Counted from the first letter of the stretch, positions 10,068-19,165 are shown. The stretch is 64,000 bases of DNA from Nonomuraea glycinis (GCF_014646515.1 NZ_BMNK01000006.1:62001-126000), one strand, 5' to 3'. The notes: generated from the letters alone by a model not told the origin. A program made the numbers and translations.

Positions 10068-11122
10068 CCAACATCATCATCGCCGGCGCGGTGGGGTTGA
10101 TCCTGTCGATGCTGGGGACCCCGCTGGCCATCCGGCTGTTCTCCCGGCGTGGCTACGGCCAGGAGATCCGGGAGGAGGGCCCGTCGGGCCACCACGGCAA
10201 GCGGGGCACGCCCACCATGGGCGGCACCGTGATCGTGCTGGCCTCGCTGCTGGCCTACGGCGCCTCCCACCTGGCCTCGCTGGAGGCGCCGACCGTCTCC
10301 GGGCTGCTGGTGCTGTTCCTGATGACCGGGCTCGGCGCCGTCGGTTTCCTCGACGACTTCATCAAGATCTACAAGCAGCGCAGCCTCGGCCTGCGCAGCG
10401 GCGCCAAGGCGCTCGGCCAGCTCATCGTGGGCGCGATCTTCGCCGTGCTGGTGACCCAGCAGCCGAACATCTACGACATCACGCCCGCCGAGACCCGCCT
10501 GTCCTTCCTGCGCGACTTCGGCCCGTCGATCGGCCTGGTGGGGTTCACCATCTGGGTGCTCATCATGATCGTCGGCTTCTCCAACGCGGTGAACCTCACC
10601 GACGGCCTCGACGGCCTGGCCAGCGGCGCCACCGGCGTGGTGCTCGGCGCCTACGTGCTGATCGGCAACTGGCAGCTGCGCAACAACTGCATCGACCAGC
10701 TCGGCCCCAACTGCTACTGGGTGCGCGACCCGCTCGACCTGGCCGTGGTGGCCGCAGCCGTGCTCGGCGCGCTGATCGGCTTCCTGTGGTGGAACGCGCC
10801 CCCCGCCAAGATCTTCATGGGTGACACCGGGTCGCTCGCCCTCGGCGGCGTGCTGGCCGGCCTGGCCTTCACCACCCGCACCCAGCTGCTGCTCATCATC
10901 CTGGCCGGCCTGTGCGTGATCATCACGCTGTCGGTGATCATCCAGGTCGGGTCCTTCAAGATGACCGGCAAACGGGTGTTCAGGATGGCGCCGCTGCAGC
11001 ACCACTTCGAGCTCAAGGGCTGGGCGGAGACCACGATCGTGGTCCGCTTCTGGCTCATCGCGATGCTCTGCGCGGCGCTCGGGCTCGGCCTGTTCTACGT
11101 CGAATGGATGCCGCGGCCATGA
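10064..11122 (+). CDS. mraY: Phospho-N-acetylmuramoyl-pentapeptide-transferase
   Basis: 352 residues, about ten membrane helices. Transfers phospho-MurNAc-pentapeptide to undecaprenyl phosphate to give lipid I. Signature segments: GTPTMGG near residue 47, the Mg-binding NLTDGLDGLASG near 174-187, and FMGDTGSLALGG near 255. Start GTG 10064 overlaps the murF stop by 4 bases and has GGAGG about 9 bases upstream. Ends in ATGA overlap with murD. Confidence 0.97.
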   Translation: MTNIIIAGAVGLILSMLGTPLAIRLFSRRGYGQEIREEGPSGHHGKRGTPTMGGTVIVLASLLAYGASHLASLEAPTVSGLLVLFLMTGLGAVGFLDDFIKIYKQRSLGLRSGAKALGQLIVGAIFAVLVTQQPNIYDITPAETRLSFLRDFGPSIGLVGFTIWVLIMIVGFSNAVNLTDGLDGLASGATGVVLGAYVLIGNWQLRNNCIDQLGPNCYWVRDPLDLAVVAAAVLGALIGFLWWNAPPAKIFMGDTGSLALGGVLAGLAFTTRTQLLLIILAGLCVIITLSVIIQVGSFKMTGKRVFRMAPLQHHFELKGWAETTIVVRFWLIAMLCAALGLGLFYVEWMPRP

Positions 11123-12483
11123 CCCTCACCTGCGTCGCCGGGCTCGGTGTCTCCGGCCGGGCGGTGGCCAGGGTGCTGGCCGAGCGGGGCGAGCGGGTCG
11201 TGGTCGTGGAGTCGACGCCGGGCGAACGCCAGCTCGCCGCGGCCGCCGAGCTGTCCGGGCGCGGCGTCGAGGTCCGCTTCGGGCCGCTGGAGCTGCCCGA
11301 CGGCGCTACCCGGCTGGTCAGCACCGGCTGGGCTCCGCACCACCCGCTGATCGCCGCCGCCGGCGCGGCGGGCGTGGAGGTGATGGGCGAGGTCGAGCTG
11401 GCCTGGCGGCTGCGGCCCGCCCAGGCGGCCCCCTGGCTCGCCCTGACCGGCACCAACGGCAAGACGACCGTGGTGCGCATGCTCACCGCCATCCTGCTGG
11501 CCGCCGGGCGTAAGGCGGTGGCCGTCGGCAACGTGGGCGTGCCCGTCATCGAGGCCGTGCGGGAGCCGTACGACGTGCTCGCCGTCGAGTTGTCGAGCTT
11601 CCAGCTCCACTGGTCCAGCACGCTGGCCCCGCACGCCGCGGCGGTCCTCAACGTGGCGCCGGACCATCTCGACTGGCACGGGTCGATGGCGGAGTACGCC
11701 GCGGCCAAGGGCCGCATCTTCGAGCGTGCCGGGACCGTCATCCACAACGCCGACGACCCCGAGGCCGTCCGCCTGGCGGCGCCCTACCCGCGCGCGGTGG
11801 GCTTCACGCTGCGCTCGCCCAGGGCCGGGCAGGTGGGCGTGGTGGAGGACCTGCTCGTCGACCGGGCCTTCGTGGCCGATCCCGCCGAGACCGCCGAGGA
11901 GCTCGCCACGCTGGCCGACGTGCGCCCGCTCGCGCCGCACAACGTCGCCAACGCGCTCGCCGCCGCCGCGCTGGCCCGCTCGCTCGACGTCCCCGCCGAG
12001 GCCGTACGCCAGGGCCTGCGGGACTTCGTGCCGGACCCGCACCGGATGGCGCACGTGGACCGGGTGGGCGAGGTCGACTACGTCGACGACTCCAAGGCCA
12101 CCAACCCGCACGCCGCCGCGGCCGCGCTGTCGTCCTACCCGTCGATCGTGTGGGTGGCCGGCGGACAGCTCAAGGGCGCGGACGTGGACGAGGTCGTCAG
12201 GATGGCGGCCGGCCGGCTGCGCGGGGCGGTGCTGCTCGGCGTGGATCGCGGCCGGATCGCCGAAGCTCTGGCGCGACACGCGCCGAATGTCCCCGTCGTG
12301 GACATCAGTGGGCAAGACACTGGGGTGATGGACCGTGTCGTCACCGAAGCCTCCCGGCTCGCTTCCCCTGGAGACACCGTGCTGCTCTCTCCGGCCGGCG
12401 CGTCGCTGGACATGTTCGCCAACTACCCCGCGCGAGGGGAGGCCTTCGCGCGTGCCGTCCACGCTCTCAAGGCGGCGACGTGA
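11119..12483 (+). CDS. murD: UDP-N-acetylmuramoylalanine--D-glutamate ligase
   Basis: 454 residues. Adds D-glutamate to UDP-MurNAc-L-Ala. It has an N-terminal Rossmann segment (GLGVSGRAVARVL), the ATP loop LTGTNGKTT at about 110-118 and the Mur ligase motif AVLNVAPDHLDWHG. The C-terminal domain carries DDSKATNPHA, typical of MurD. ATGA overlap with mraY and GTGA overlap with ftsW. Confidence 0.97.
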   Translation: MTLTCVAGLGVSGRAVARVLAERGERVVVVESTPGERQLAAAAELSGRGVEVRFGPLELPDGATRLVSTGWAPHHPLIAAAGAAGVEVMGEVELAWRLRPAQAAPWLALTGTNGKTTVVRMLTAILLAAGRKAVAVGNVGVPVIEAVREPYDVLAVELSSFQLHWSSTLAPHAAAVLNVAPDHLDWHGSMAEYAAAKGRIFERAGTVIHNADDPEAVRLAAPYPRAVGFTLRSPRAGQVGVVEDLLVDRAFVADPAETAEELATLADVRPLAPHNVANALAAAALARSLDVPAEAVRQGLRDFVPDPHRMAHVDRVGEVDYVDDSKATNPHAAAAALSSYPSIVWVAGGQLKGADVDEVVRMAAGRLRGAVLLGVDRGRIAEALARHAPNVPVVDISGQDTGVMDRVVTEASRLASPGDTVLLSPAGASLDMFANYPARGEAFARAVHALKAAT

Positions 12484-13766
12484 GCGCGACGACCGAGGAG
12501 CCGCGCGCCCGGCCGACCGCGGCCGAAGCGCCGTCGAGCTGGGCCCGCGAGCGGCTCGCCACGCTGAAGGAACTGCTCGACAAGCCGCTGACCACCTACT
12601 ACCTGATCATCGGCTGCAGTGCGCTGCTGCTGGCGCTCGGGCTCATGATGGTGCTGTCGGCCTCCAGCATCGAGGCGATGCAGGAGACCGGCAACCCGTT
12701 CTACTGGTTCATCAAGCAGTCGCTGTCGGCGGCGGTCAGCCTGCCGATCATGTGGTTGTGCACGCGGCTGCCGTACAAGTTCTTCCGCTGGGCCGGCTAC
12801 CCGCTCATGGCGTTGTCGATCATCGCGCTGGTCCTGGTGCTGTTCGTCGGCTCGTCGGAGCTGGGCGCGCAGCGGTGGATCTACATCGGGCCGTTCACCT
12901 TCCAGCCGTCGGAGCCGGCCAAGCTGGGCCTGGCCCTGTGGGGGGCGGACCTGCTGGCCCGCCGGGCCCGCGCCGGGCGGATCGAGTGGCGGCACATGCT
13001 CATCCCGCTGATGCCCGGCACCGTGATCCTGGCCGTCATGGTCATGCTCGGCCGCGACCTGGGCACCACCATGGTGCTGCTCATGATCTTCCTGGCGCTG
13101 CTATGGGTGGTGGGGGCGCCGGTCAAGTTGTTCGGCGGCATCCTGTCGCTGGCCGTGCTCGCCGCCATCATCATGATCCGGGTGGAGCCGTACCGGATGG
13201 CCCGGGTCGGCGCCTTCCTCGACCCGTGGGCCGACGCCCAGGGCGCCGGCTACCAGGCCGTGCAGGGGCAGATCGCGATGGGCTCAGGCGGCTGGTTCGG
13301 ACTCGGGCTCGGCAGCAGCAGGCAGAAGTGGGACTGGCTGCCGCACGGTGAGAGCGACTTCATCTTCGCCATCCTCGGCGAGGAGCTGGGGCTGATGGGC
13401 ACGCTGATGGTGGTGGCGCTGTTCGGCCTGCTCGGCTATGCCGGGTTGCGGGTGGCCTCGCGGGTCAACGACGCGTTCATCCGGCTGGTGTCGGCCGCGA
13501 TCGTGGCCTGGATCGCCGGTCAGGGCGTCGTCAACATGGGCGCGGTGCTGGGCGTGCTGCCGATCACCGGGATCCCGCTGCCGCTGGTCTCCTACGGCGG
13601 GTCGGCGCTGCTGCCGACACTCGCCGCACTGGGCATGCTGCTGTCGTTCGCCAAACGTGAGCCGGGTGCGCGCGAGGCTCTGGCCGCCCGTGGCCCCGGA
13701 CCCGCCGTCCGGGCTCTAAGCTGGCTTGGCCTGGGGGGCACGACCAGAGGCCGAGACAGACGTTAG
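12480..13766 (+). CDS. ftsW: Peptidoglycan glycosyltransferase FtsW (SEDS family)
   Basis: 428 residues, about ten membrane helices after a 40-residue cytoplasmic start. SEDS enzymes polymerise lipid II; FtsW works with the class B PBP encoded three genes upstream. Family markers: GAQRWIYIGPFTFQPSE in the second quarter, the HGESDFIFAILGEELG segment and the closing LPLVSYGGSALL. GTG 12480 overlaps the murD stop. The C-terminus ends in a short Arg-rich cytoplasmic tail, common in actinobacterial FtsW. Confidence 0.96.
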   Translation: MSATTEEPRARPTAAEAPSSWARERLATLKELLDKPLTTYYLIIGCSALLLALGLMMVLSASSIEAMQETGNPFYWFIKQSLSAAVSLPIMWLCTRLPYKFFRWAGYPLMALSIIALVLVLFVGSSELGAQRWIYIGPFTFQPSEPAKLGLALWGADLLARRARAGRIEWRHMLIPLMPGTVILAVMVMLGRDLGTTMVLLMIFLALLWVVGAPVKLFGGILSLAVLAAIIMIRVEPYRMARVGAFLDPWADAQGAGYQAVQGQIAMGSGGWFGLGLGSSRQKWDWLPHGESDFIFAILGEELGLMGTLMVVALFGLLGYAGLRVASRVNDAFIRLVSAAIVAWIAGQGVVNMGAVLGVLPITGIPLPLVSYGGSALLPTLAALGMLLSFAKREPGAREALAARGPGPAVRALSWLGLGGTTRGRDRR

Positions 13767-13778
13767 GGAGTGACCGAC

Positions 13779-14852
13779 ATGAGGGTGGTCCTCGCCGGTG
13801 GCGGGACGGCCGGGCATATCGAGCCCGCTCTCGCCCTGGCCGACGCGCTGCGCCGCCTCGACCCACGCATCGGCATCACCTGCGTGGGCACCGAGCGCGG
13901 CCTGGAGACACGTCTCGTCCCCGCCAGGGGTTATGAGCTGGAGCTGGTCCCGGCGGTGCCGCTGCCCAGGGCGATCACCCCGCAGCTGCTGACCGTGCCC
14001 GGCCGGCTGGCCGGGGCGGTCAACGCCATGGCGGCGGTCTTCGACCGGGTGCAGGCCGACATCCTCGTCGGCTTCGGCGGCTACGTCGCCACCCCCGCCT
14101 ACCTCGCGGCCAAGCGGCGCGGCCTGCCGATCGTCGTGCACGAGGCCAATCCCCGCCCCGGCCTGGCCAACCGGCTGGGCTCCAGGCTCACCGAGCACGT
14201 CTTCACCGGTTTCCCCGACCCCACGGGCAAGGCCGAATACATCGGCACCCCGTTGCGCCGCGAGATCGTCGACCTCGCCCGGCTGTCCATGGGCGACAAG
14301 GCCCGCTCCTGGTTCGGGCTGCAGACCGACCGGCCCACGCTGCTGGTGTTCGGCGGCTCCCAGGGGGCCAGATCGATCAACGAGGCGGCCCTCGCCGCCG
14401 CCCCCGCGCTGCGCGCCGCCGGCGTCCAGGTGCTGCACGTGATCGGCCCCAAGAACACCGTCGAGCGCGAGCCGCCGCCCGGCGACCCGCAGTACGTCCT
14501 GCTGCCGTACGTGGATCGCATGGATCTCGCCTACGCCGCCGCCGACCTGGCGCTGTGCCGCAGCGGCGCGCTCACCTGCGCCGAGCTCACCGCCGTCGGC
14601 CTGCCCGCCGCCTACGTGCCGCTCCCGCACGGCAACGGCGAGCAGCGCGTCAACGCCGAGCGCGTGGCCGCGGGCCACGGCGGCCTCCTGGTCGACGACG
14701 CGCAGCTGTCATCTGATTGGATCATCCACAACGTGCTGCCCATCCTCCATGACCCGGAGAGAGTCGCCGCGATGTCGGAGGCGGCCTCCAGACTGGGGAG
14801 GAAGGACGCGGACCTCATACTCGCCAGGAAAGTGTTGGAGATAGCCCGATGA
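13779..14852 (+). CDS. murG: UDP-GlcNAc:lipid I N-acetylglucosaminyltransferase MurG
   Basis: 357 residues, GT28 family. Adds GlcNAc to lipid I, making lipid II on the inner membrane face. N-terminal loop AGGGTAGHIEPALALA is the membrane/acceptor site; FGGSQGARSIN and the donor-site region ALTCAELTAVGLPA are also present. ATG 13779 is chosen over GTG 13770 because GGGAG at 13766-13770 is 8 bases upstream and overlaps the earlier codon. ATGA overlap with murC. Confidence 0.97.
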   Translation: MRVVLAGGGTAGHIEPALALADALRRLDPRIGITCVGTERGLETRLVPARGYELELVPAVPLPRAITPQLLTVPGRLAGAVNAMAAVFDRVQADILVGFGGYVATPAYLAAKRRGLPIVVHEANPRPGLANRLGSRLTEHVFTGFPDPTGKAEYIGTPLRREIVDLARLSMGDKARSWFGLQTDRPTLLVFGGSQGARSINEAALAAAPALRAAGVQVLHVIGPKNTVEREPPPGDPQYVLLPYVDRMDLAYAAADLALCRSGALTCAELTAVGLPAAYVPLPHGNGEQRVNAERVAAGHGGLLVDDAQLSSDWIIHNVLPILHDPERVAAMSEAASRLGRKDADLILARKVLEIAR

Positions 14853-16258
14853 GCCTCGTCAAGCTGGTCGATCCCGTCGCCGCCGAAGAGCTGGGGCGGG
14901 TGCACTTCATCGGCATCGGCGGTGCGGGGATGTCGGGCATCGCGCGCATCCTGCTCAAGCGCGGCGTCCGCGTGTCCGGCAGCGACGCCCGCAGCAGCGA
15001 CCTGGTGGGCGAGCTGCGCGAGCTGGGCGCCACCGTGCACATCGGGCACGCCGCCTCCCACATCAGGGACGTCGACACCGTGGTGGTCTCCACCGCCATC
15101 CGCGACTCCAACCCCGAGCTGGGCGAGGCGCTCAAGCAGCAGCTGCGGGTCATCCCGAGGGCCGCCGCGCTCGCCTCCGTCATGGCCGGGCGCACCGCCG
15201 TCGCCATCGCCGGCACCCACGGCAAGACCACCGTCACCTCGATGCTGACCGTCGCCCTGCAGAAGTGCGGGTCCGACCCCTCCTACTGCGTGGGCGGCCA
15301 GCTCGTCACCACCGGGCTCGGCGCTGACGAGGGCTCCGGCCGGGTGTTCGTGGCCGAGGCCGACGAGAGCGACGGCTCGTTCCTGATGCTGGCGCCCGAC
15401 ATCGCCGTGGTGACCAACGTCGAGGCCGACCACCTGGACAACTACGGCGACCCGCGAGCCGTGCACGACAGCTTCGCCCGCTTCGCCGAGCGGGTCGGCT
15501 CGCTGCTCATCGCCTGCTCCGACGACCCGGGCTCGGCCGAGCTGGCCGCCGTGGCGCGCGAGCGCGGGCTGAGAGTCATGACGTACGGCACCGAGGGCGA
15601 CTACCGGATCAGCGGCGTCCGGCCCGACGGGTTCGGCACCGTCTTCACCGTCGAAGGCCCCGGCGCCTGCTCGGGGGAGGTGCGGCTGTCCGTTCCCGGG
15701 GCGCACAACGCGCTCAACGCCACCTCGGTCATCGCCGTGGCCGACGAGCTCGGGCTGCCGTTCGAGGAGATCAGGGACGGGCTGTCGGCCTTCACCGGCG
15801 CCAAGCGGCGCTTCGAGGCCAAGGGCGAGGCGGGCGGCGTGGCCGTGTTCGACAGCTACGCCCACCACCCGACCGAGCTGGCCGCCGACCTCAGGGCCGC
15901 GCGTGACGTGGTCGCCTCCTACTCCGGTCACGGCCGGGTCATCGCGGTCTTCCAGCCGCACCTCTACTCGCGCACCCGGTTCTTCGCCGACGAGTTCGGC
16001 ACCGCGCTGGGGCTGGCGGACGAGGCGATCGTGCTGGACGTCTACGGCGCGCGCGAGGATCCGGAGCCGGGCGTCTCGGGTGCGCTGGTGGCCTCCCGGG
16101 TGCCGCTGCCCGACGAGCAGGTGGCCTACGCGCCGGACCGGGCCACGGTGCCGGAGCTGGTGGCCTCCCGGGCCCGCGCGGGCGACATCGTGCTCACCAT
16201 GGGCGCGGGCGACGTGACCGAGCTGGGCCCGCAGATCGTGGCCCGGCTGTCCCCCTGA
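14849..16258 (+). CDS. murC: UDP-N-acetylmuramate--L-alanine ligase
   Basis: 469 residues. First amino-acid ligase of the stem peptide pathway. N-terminal HFIGIGGAGMSGIARIL is the classic MurC start, with GTHGKTT at about 122-128, ADESDGSF near 172 and the late SYAHHPTEL near 332. Coupled to murG by ATGA. After its stop, a 211-base gap with two hairpins precedes ftsQ, the first real break since ftsL. Confidence 0.97.
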   Translation: MSLVKLVDPVAAEELGRVHFIGIGGAGMSGIARILLKRGVRVSGSDARSSDLVGELRELGATVHIGHAASHIRDVDTVVVSTAIRDSNPELGEALKQQLRVIPRAAALASVMAGRTAVAIAGTHGKTTVTSMLTVALQKCGSDPSYCVGGQLVTTGLGADEGSGRVFVAEADESDGSFLMLAPDIAVVTNVEADHLDNYGDPRAVHDSFARFAERVGSLLIACSDDPGSAELAAVARERGLRVMTYGTEGDYRISGVRPDGFGTVFTVEGPGACSGEVRLSVPGAHNALNATSVIAVADELGLPFEEIRDGLSAFTGAKRRFEAKGEAGGVAVFDSYAHHPTELAADLRAARDVVASYSGHGRVIAVFQPHLYSRTRFFADEFGTALGLADEAIVLDVYGAREDPEPGVSGALVASRVPLPDEQVAYAPDRATVPELVASRARAGDIVLTMGAGDVTELGPQIVARLSP

Positions 16259-16290
16259 CCCGCTCGCCGCCGGCGGCCCTGGCACGGGGC

Positions 16291-16317
16291 GGCCGAGCGC
16301 CGTGACGGCGCTCGGCC
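16291..16317 (+). terminator. Perfect 11-bp hairpin between murC and ftsQ
   Basis: Arms 16291-16301 and 16307-16317 are exact complements (GGCCGAGCGCC and its reverse complement) with a 5-base loop GTGAC. No T-run follows, so it could be a weak terminator, attenuator or RNA-processing site. A second, smaller hairpin (GTACGG/CCGTAC) lies at 16344-16363. Confidence 0.5.
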
Positions 16318-16469
16318 ACCGACCGGCCGTCGGCTGTCTCCCTGTACGGCTTCGGCTCCGTACGGCGGCCGGGGGTGGCCCTGGTGACCGGGAAGGGCGG
16401 CCCGTGGCGTGGCGTGAGGTGTACGTGCGGGCGGCGGCGTAGGTTCTGTGGGCACGGCGATGCTGGAGG

Positions 16470-17135
16470 ATGATGAGGGCTCGGACGGTTTTCCTGGTGC
16501 TGCTGACCGCGGGCGTCGTGGGGACGGCGGCGTGGCTGGTGTTCTTCTCGCCGGTGCTGGGCGTGCGATCTGTGGAGATCGTGGGAAATGTCACATTGCC
16601 CGCTGAGAAGATCAGAGAGACCGCCGGGGTCCCGGAGCTGCATCCGCTGGCGACCGTCGACCTGACCGATGTTCAGGCCAGGGTCCAGTCGATCCGGCAG
16701 GTGGCCAGCGTGAAGGTCGACCGGGTGTGGCCGGGGACGCTGAAGATCGAGATCGTCGAGCGCGAGCCCGTGGCGCAGGTGGCCGCCGGCGGCCGGGCGG
16801 CGCTGCTCGACAAGCTCGGCGTCGCGATCGAGGTGGTGGATGTGGCGCCGCCTCTGGTGCCGGTGCTCAAGGTGGCCCGGCCGGGGGCGGGGGACCCGGC
16901 GACGATGGCGGCTCTGCGGGTGATCGGGTCGCTGCCCGGCGAGATCGGCGGGCGGGTGCGGCAGGTGAGCGCCACGACGGCCGAGGACGTGACGCTGACG
17001 CTGTCGGACGGCAGGACCATCGTCTGGGGCGGCGTGGACCGGCCCGAGGACAAGGCGCGGATCCTGACGAGCATGCTGCGGCGCAAGGCCGAGGTCTACG
17101 ACGTGAGCTCGCCGGACGTGATCACACTCAAGTGA
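16470..17135 (+). CDS. ftsQ: Cell division protein FtsQ
   Basis: 221 residues: short cytoplasmic start, one membrane helix (about 7-27), then a POTRA domain (LGVRSVEIVGNVTLP, residues ~30-100) and a beta domain. FtsQ joins FtsL/FtsB in the divisome core. The start is uncertain: GGAGG (16465-16469) abuts ATG 16470 and is only 3 bases from ATG 16473, so the second ATG may be used. The next gene is ftsZ; as usual in actinobacteria there is no ftsA. Confidence 0.93.
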   Translation: MMRARTVFLVLLTAGVVGTAAWLVFFSPVLGVRSVEIVGNVTLPAEKIRETAGVPELHPLATVDLTDVQARVQSIRQVASVKVDRVWPGTLKIEIVEREPVAQVAAGGRAALLDKLGVAIEVVDVAPPLVPVLKVARPGAGDPATMAALRVIGSLPGEIGGRVRQVSATTAEDVTLTLSDGRTIVWGGVDRPEDKARILTSMLRRKAEVYDVSSPDVITLK

Positions 17136-17408
17136 TCTATTTCACGTACCCGGCCATGATCACTATTCCGGTGGGGCCGTCCGGGGGAAGTGGCGCGGCG
17201 CCGGGGATATGCGGGCCGCGAAACATAGATCTTTGGCCTCCGGCGCGGCAACTCCAGACCGGGAACAGGCTCGCGCCTGGCCGAGGCGTGCGTCCCGGCG
17301 TGAGAACCTGTAGATCGGGTTTACGGCACGGGAGTGCCCCGACCAGGCGTGACGGCTGAGCGAATCGGACAGCCCGCGACACGCCGGACGTGCTTGCGGC
17401 GCGGTTAG

Positions 17409-17438
17409 TTGACCCGCGCGGAGCGTAACTCCTACTGT
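17409..17438 (+). promoter_or_regulatory. Candidate ftsZ promoter
   Basis: -35 TTGACC at 17409-17414 and -10 TACTGT at 17433-17438 with an 18-base spacer. The predicted start site falls just before the inverted repeat, which would then lie in the 5' untranslated RNA. A second TTGACA at 17456-17461 has no good -10. Confidence 0.5.
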
Positions 17439-17448
17439 CCGTATCAAT

Positions 17449-17484
17449 CCTCAGGTTGACATAAATCTAAATCTCAACTTGAGG
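17449..17484 (+). promoter_or_regulatory. AT-rich inverted repeat upstream of ftsZ
   Basis: CCTCAGGTTGA (17449-17459) and TCAACTTGAGG (17474-17484) are complementary except for one position, with a 14-base AT-rich spacer. A further GAGGTTGAG follows at once, repeating the left half. It may be an operator or a 5' UTR hairpin; no regulator can be named from sequence. Confidence 0.5.
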
Positions 17485-17564
17485 TTGAGAGTTACCCGAA
17501 CTGAAAAGACGCGGAGACGATCCGCACCGAAATGGCAAGTCAACGAGCGGAAAGGCCCCTCGTC

Positions 17565-19046
17565 GTGGCAGCACCGCAGAACTACCTCGCGGTCATCAAG
17601 GTCGTCGGCATCGGCGGCGGCGGAGTGAACGCCGTCAACCGGATGATCGAGGAGGGACTCAAGGGCGTCGAGTTCATCGCGATAAACACCGACGCCCAGG
17701 CGCTGCTGATGAGTGACGCCGACGTCAAACTGGACGTGGGCCGCGAGCTCACGCGTGGACTTGGAGCGGGCGCCAACCCCGATGTGGGGCGCAAGGCGGC
17801 CGAGGACCACCGTGAGGAGATCGAGGAGGTCCTCAAGGGGGCCGACATGGTCTTCGTCACGGCGGGCGAGGGTGGTGGCACCGGCACGGGCGGCGCGCCC
17901 GTGGTGGCCAACATCGCTCGCTCCCTGGGGGCGCTCACGATAGGAGTCGTCACCCGGCCGTTCAGCTTCGAGGGCCGCCGCAGGGCCTCGCAGGCCGACG
18001 CGGGCATCGAGACGCTGCGCGACGAGGTCGACACCCTCATCGTGATCCCCAACGACCGGCTGCTGTCGATCTCCGACCGGCAGGTGAGCGTGCTCGACGC
18101 GTTCAAGGCCGCCGACCAGGTGCTGCTCTCCGGTGTGCAGGGCATCACCGATCTGATCACCACGCCGGGTCTGATCAACCTGGACTTCGCCGACGTCAAG
18201 TCGGTCATGTCCGGCGCCGGTTCGGCGCTGATGGGCATCGGCCACGCGCGCGGCGACGACCGTTCGGTGGCCGCGGCGGAGATGGCTGTCTCCAGCCCGC
18301 TGCTGGAGGCCAGCATCGACGGCGCGCACGGCGTGCTGCTGTCGATCGCCGGCGGCTCCGACCTCGGCCTGTTCGAGATCAACGAGGCCGCCCAGCTGGT
18401 GTCGATGGCGGCGGCGCCCGACGCCAACATCATCTTCGGCACGGTCATCGACGACGCGCTCGGCGACGAGGTGCGGGTCACCGTGATCGCCGCCGGCTTC
18501 GACGACATCGCGCCCCCGGACAAGGCGCTGCCGCGCCCGCAGAGCCGTCCCACCGCGGCCCAGGCGCCGCCGCTGGCGGCCCCGCCCCGGGCCGGCGCGC
18601 CCTCGGCGGGTGTCCGGCCCGAGCCCGCCTCCCGTCCCGAGCCGCGCCTCGACCCCCGTCCTGAGCCGCGCGTCGAGTTCAGGCCCGAGCCCCGCCAGGA
18701 GCCTCGTCCGGAGTTCAGGCCCGAGCCGCGTCCGGAGTTCCGGCCGGAGCCGCGCTCCGAGTTCAGGCCCGAGCCGCGTCCCGAGGCCAGGATCGAGGCC
18801 CGTCCCGAGCCGCGTCCCGAGCCGCGACCTGAGCCGGTGCGTCCGCCGGAGCGGACGGAGCGCGAGTCGGCGGCCGGGGACGAGCACGAGGAGCCCTCGG
18901 CCCCCGTCTCGATCCCGCGGCCCACGCCCGAGCCCACCAATCCGCCCACGCCCATCACCTCCCGCATGTCGGAGCCCGCCAAACGTCGCCCGGTGGTCTT
19001 CGAGGAGCAGGAGGAGGAATTGGACGTCCCCGACTTCCTCAAGTAG
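17565..19046 (+). CDS. ftsZ: Cell division GTPase FtsZ with long PEPR-repeat linker
   Basis: 493 residues from GTG 17565, chosen because AAPQNYLAVIKV is the conserved actinobacterial start and GGAAAGG lies 9 bases upstream; ATG 17532 would add 11 residues with a poor ribosome site. Tubulin signature GGGTGTG sits near residue 103 and the GTPase core ends near 320. The linker (about 320-470) is dominated by RPEPR/EFRPEPR repeats, and the last residues LDVPDFLK are the conserved tail that binds SepF and FtsW. Usual length is about 400-450. Confidence 0.97.
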   Translation: MAAPQNYLAVIKVVGIGGGGVNAVNRMIEEGLKGVEFIAINTDAQALLMSDADVKLDVGRELTRGLGAGANPDVGRKAAEDHREEIEEVLKGADMVFVTAGEGGGTGTGGAPVVANIARSLGALTIGVVTRPFSFEGRRRASQADAGIETLRDEVDTLIVIPNDRLLSISDRQVSVLDAFKAADQVLLSGVQGITDLITTPGLINLDFADVKSVMSGAGSALMGIGHARGDDRSVAAAEMAVSSPLLEASIDGAHGVLLSIAGGSDLGLFEINEAAQLVSMAAAPDANIIFGTVIDDALGDEVRVTVIAAGFDDIAPPDKALPRPQSRPTAAQAPPLAAPPRAGAPSAGVRPEPASRPEPRLDPRPEPRVEFRPEPRQEPRPEFRPEPRPEFRPEPRSEFRPEPRPEARIEARPEPRPEPRPEPVRPPERTERESAAGDEHEEPSAPVSIPRPTPEPTNPPTPITSRMSEPAKRRPVVFEEQEEELDVPDFLK

Positions 19047-19059
19047 CCCGACCGGCCCC

Positions 19060-19092
19060 CGCCGCTCCTTCCAGCACACATGGGGAGCGGCG
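19060..19092 (+). terminator. Possible hairpin after ftsZ
   Basis: CGCCGCTCC (19060-19068) pairs perfectly with GGAGCGGCG (19084-19092) across a 15-base loop. There is no T-run, so termination strength is unclear. Confidence 0.35.
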
Positions 19093-19113
19093 CCGCTGTG
19101 TCACCGGGGCGAT

Positions 19114-19165
19114 GCGGTGCGCGTACGGCATCGCGAGGGGCGGTGCGCGTACGGCATCGCGAGGG
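19114..19165. repeat. Tandem 26-bp duplication between ftsZ and yggS
   Basis: Two adjacent perfect copies of a 26-bp unit containing GCGCGTACGGCATCGCGA (19114-19139 and 19140-19165). It lies where many actinobacteria have pgeF (ylmD); the 244-base gap here codes for nothing recognisable. Confidence 0.85.

Larger units (their letters stand above)
17136..17564 (+). other. ftsZ upstream regulatory region
   Basis: A 429-base gap, the longest in the dcw cluster. It holds a promoter-like pair at 17409-17438 and a strikingly AT-rich inverted repeat at 17449-17484, both listed separately. The stretch 17136-17400 shows no convincing gene; small minus-strand frames there have no recognisable features. 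Streptomyces ftsZ is also driven by promoters in this position. Confidence 0.65.

Noticed and set aside
17137..17447. Two minus-strand frames of 81 and 94 codons upstream of ftsZ
   Set aside because: No ribosome site, no recognisable sequence, and overlap with each other in the ftsZ control region.
19114..19165. Insertion-sequence remnant
   Set aside because: Only a 26-bp direct duplication; no terminal inverted repeats or transposase fragment.
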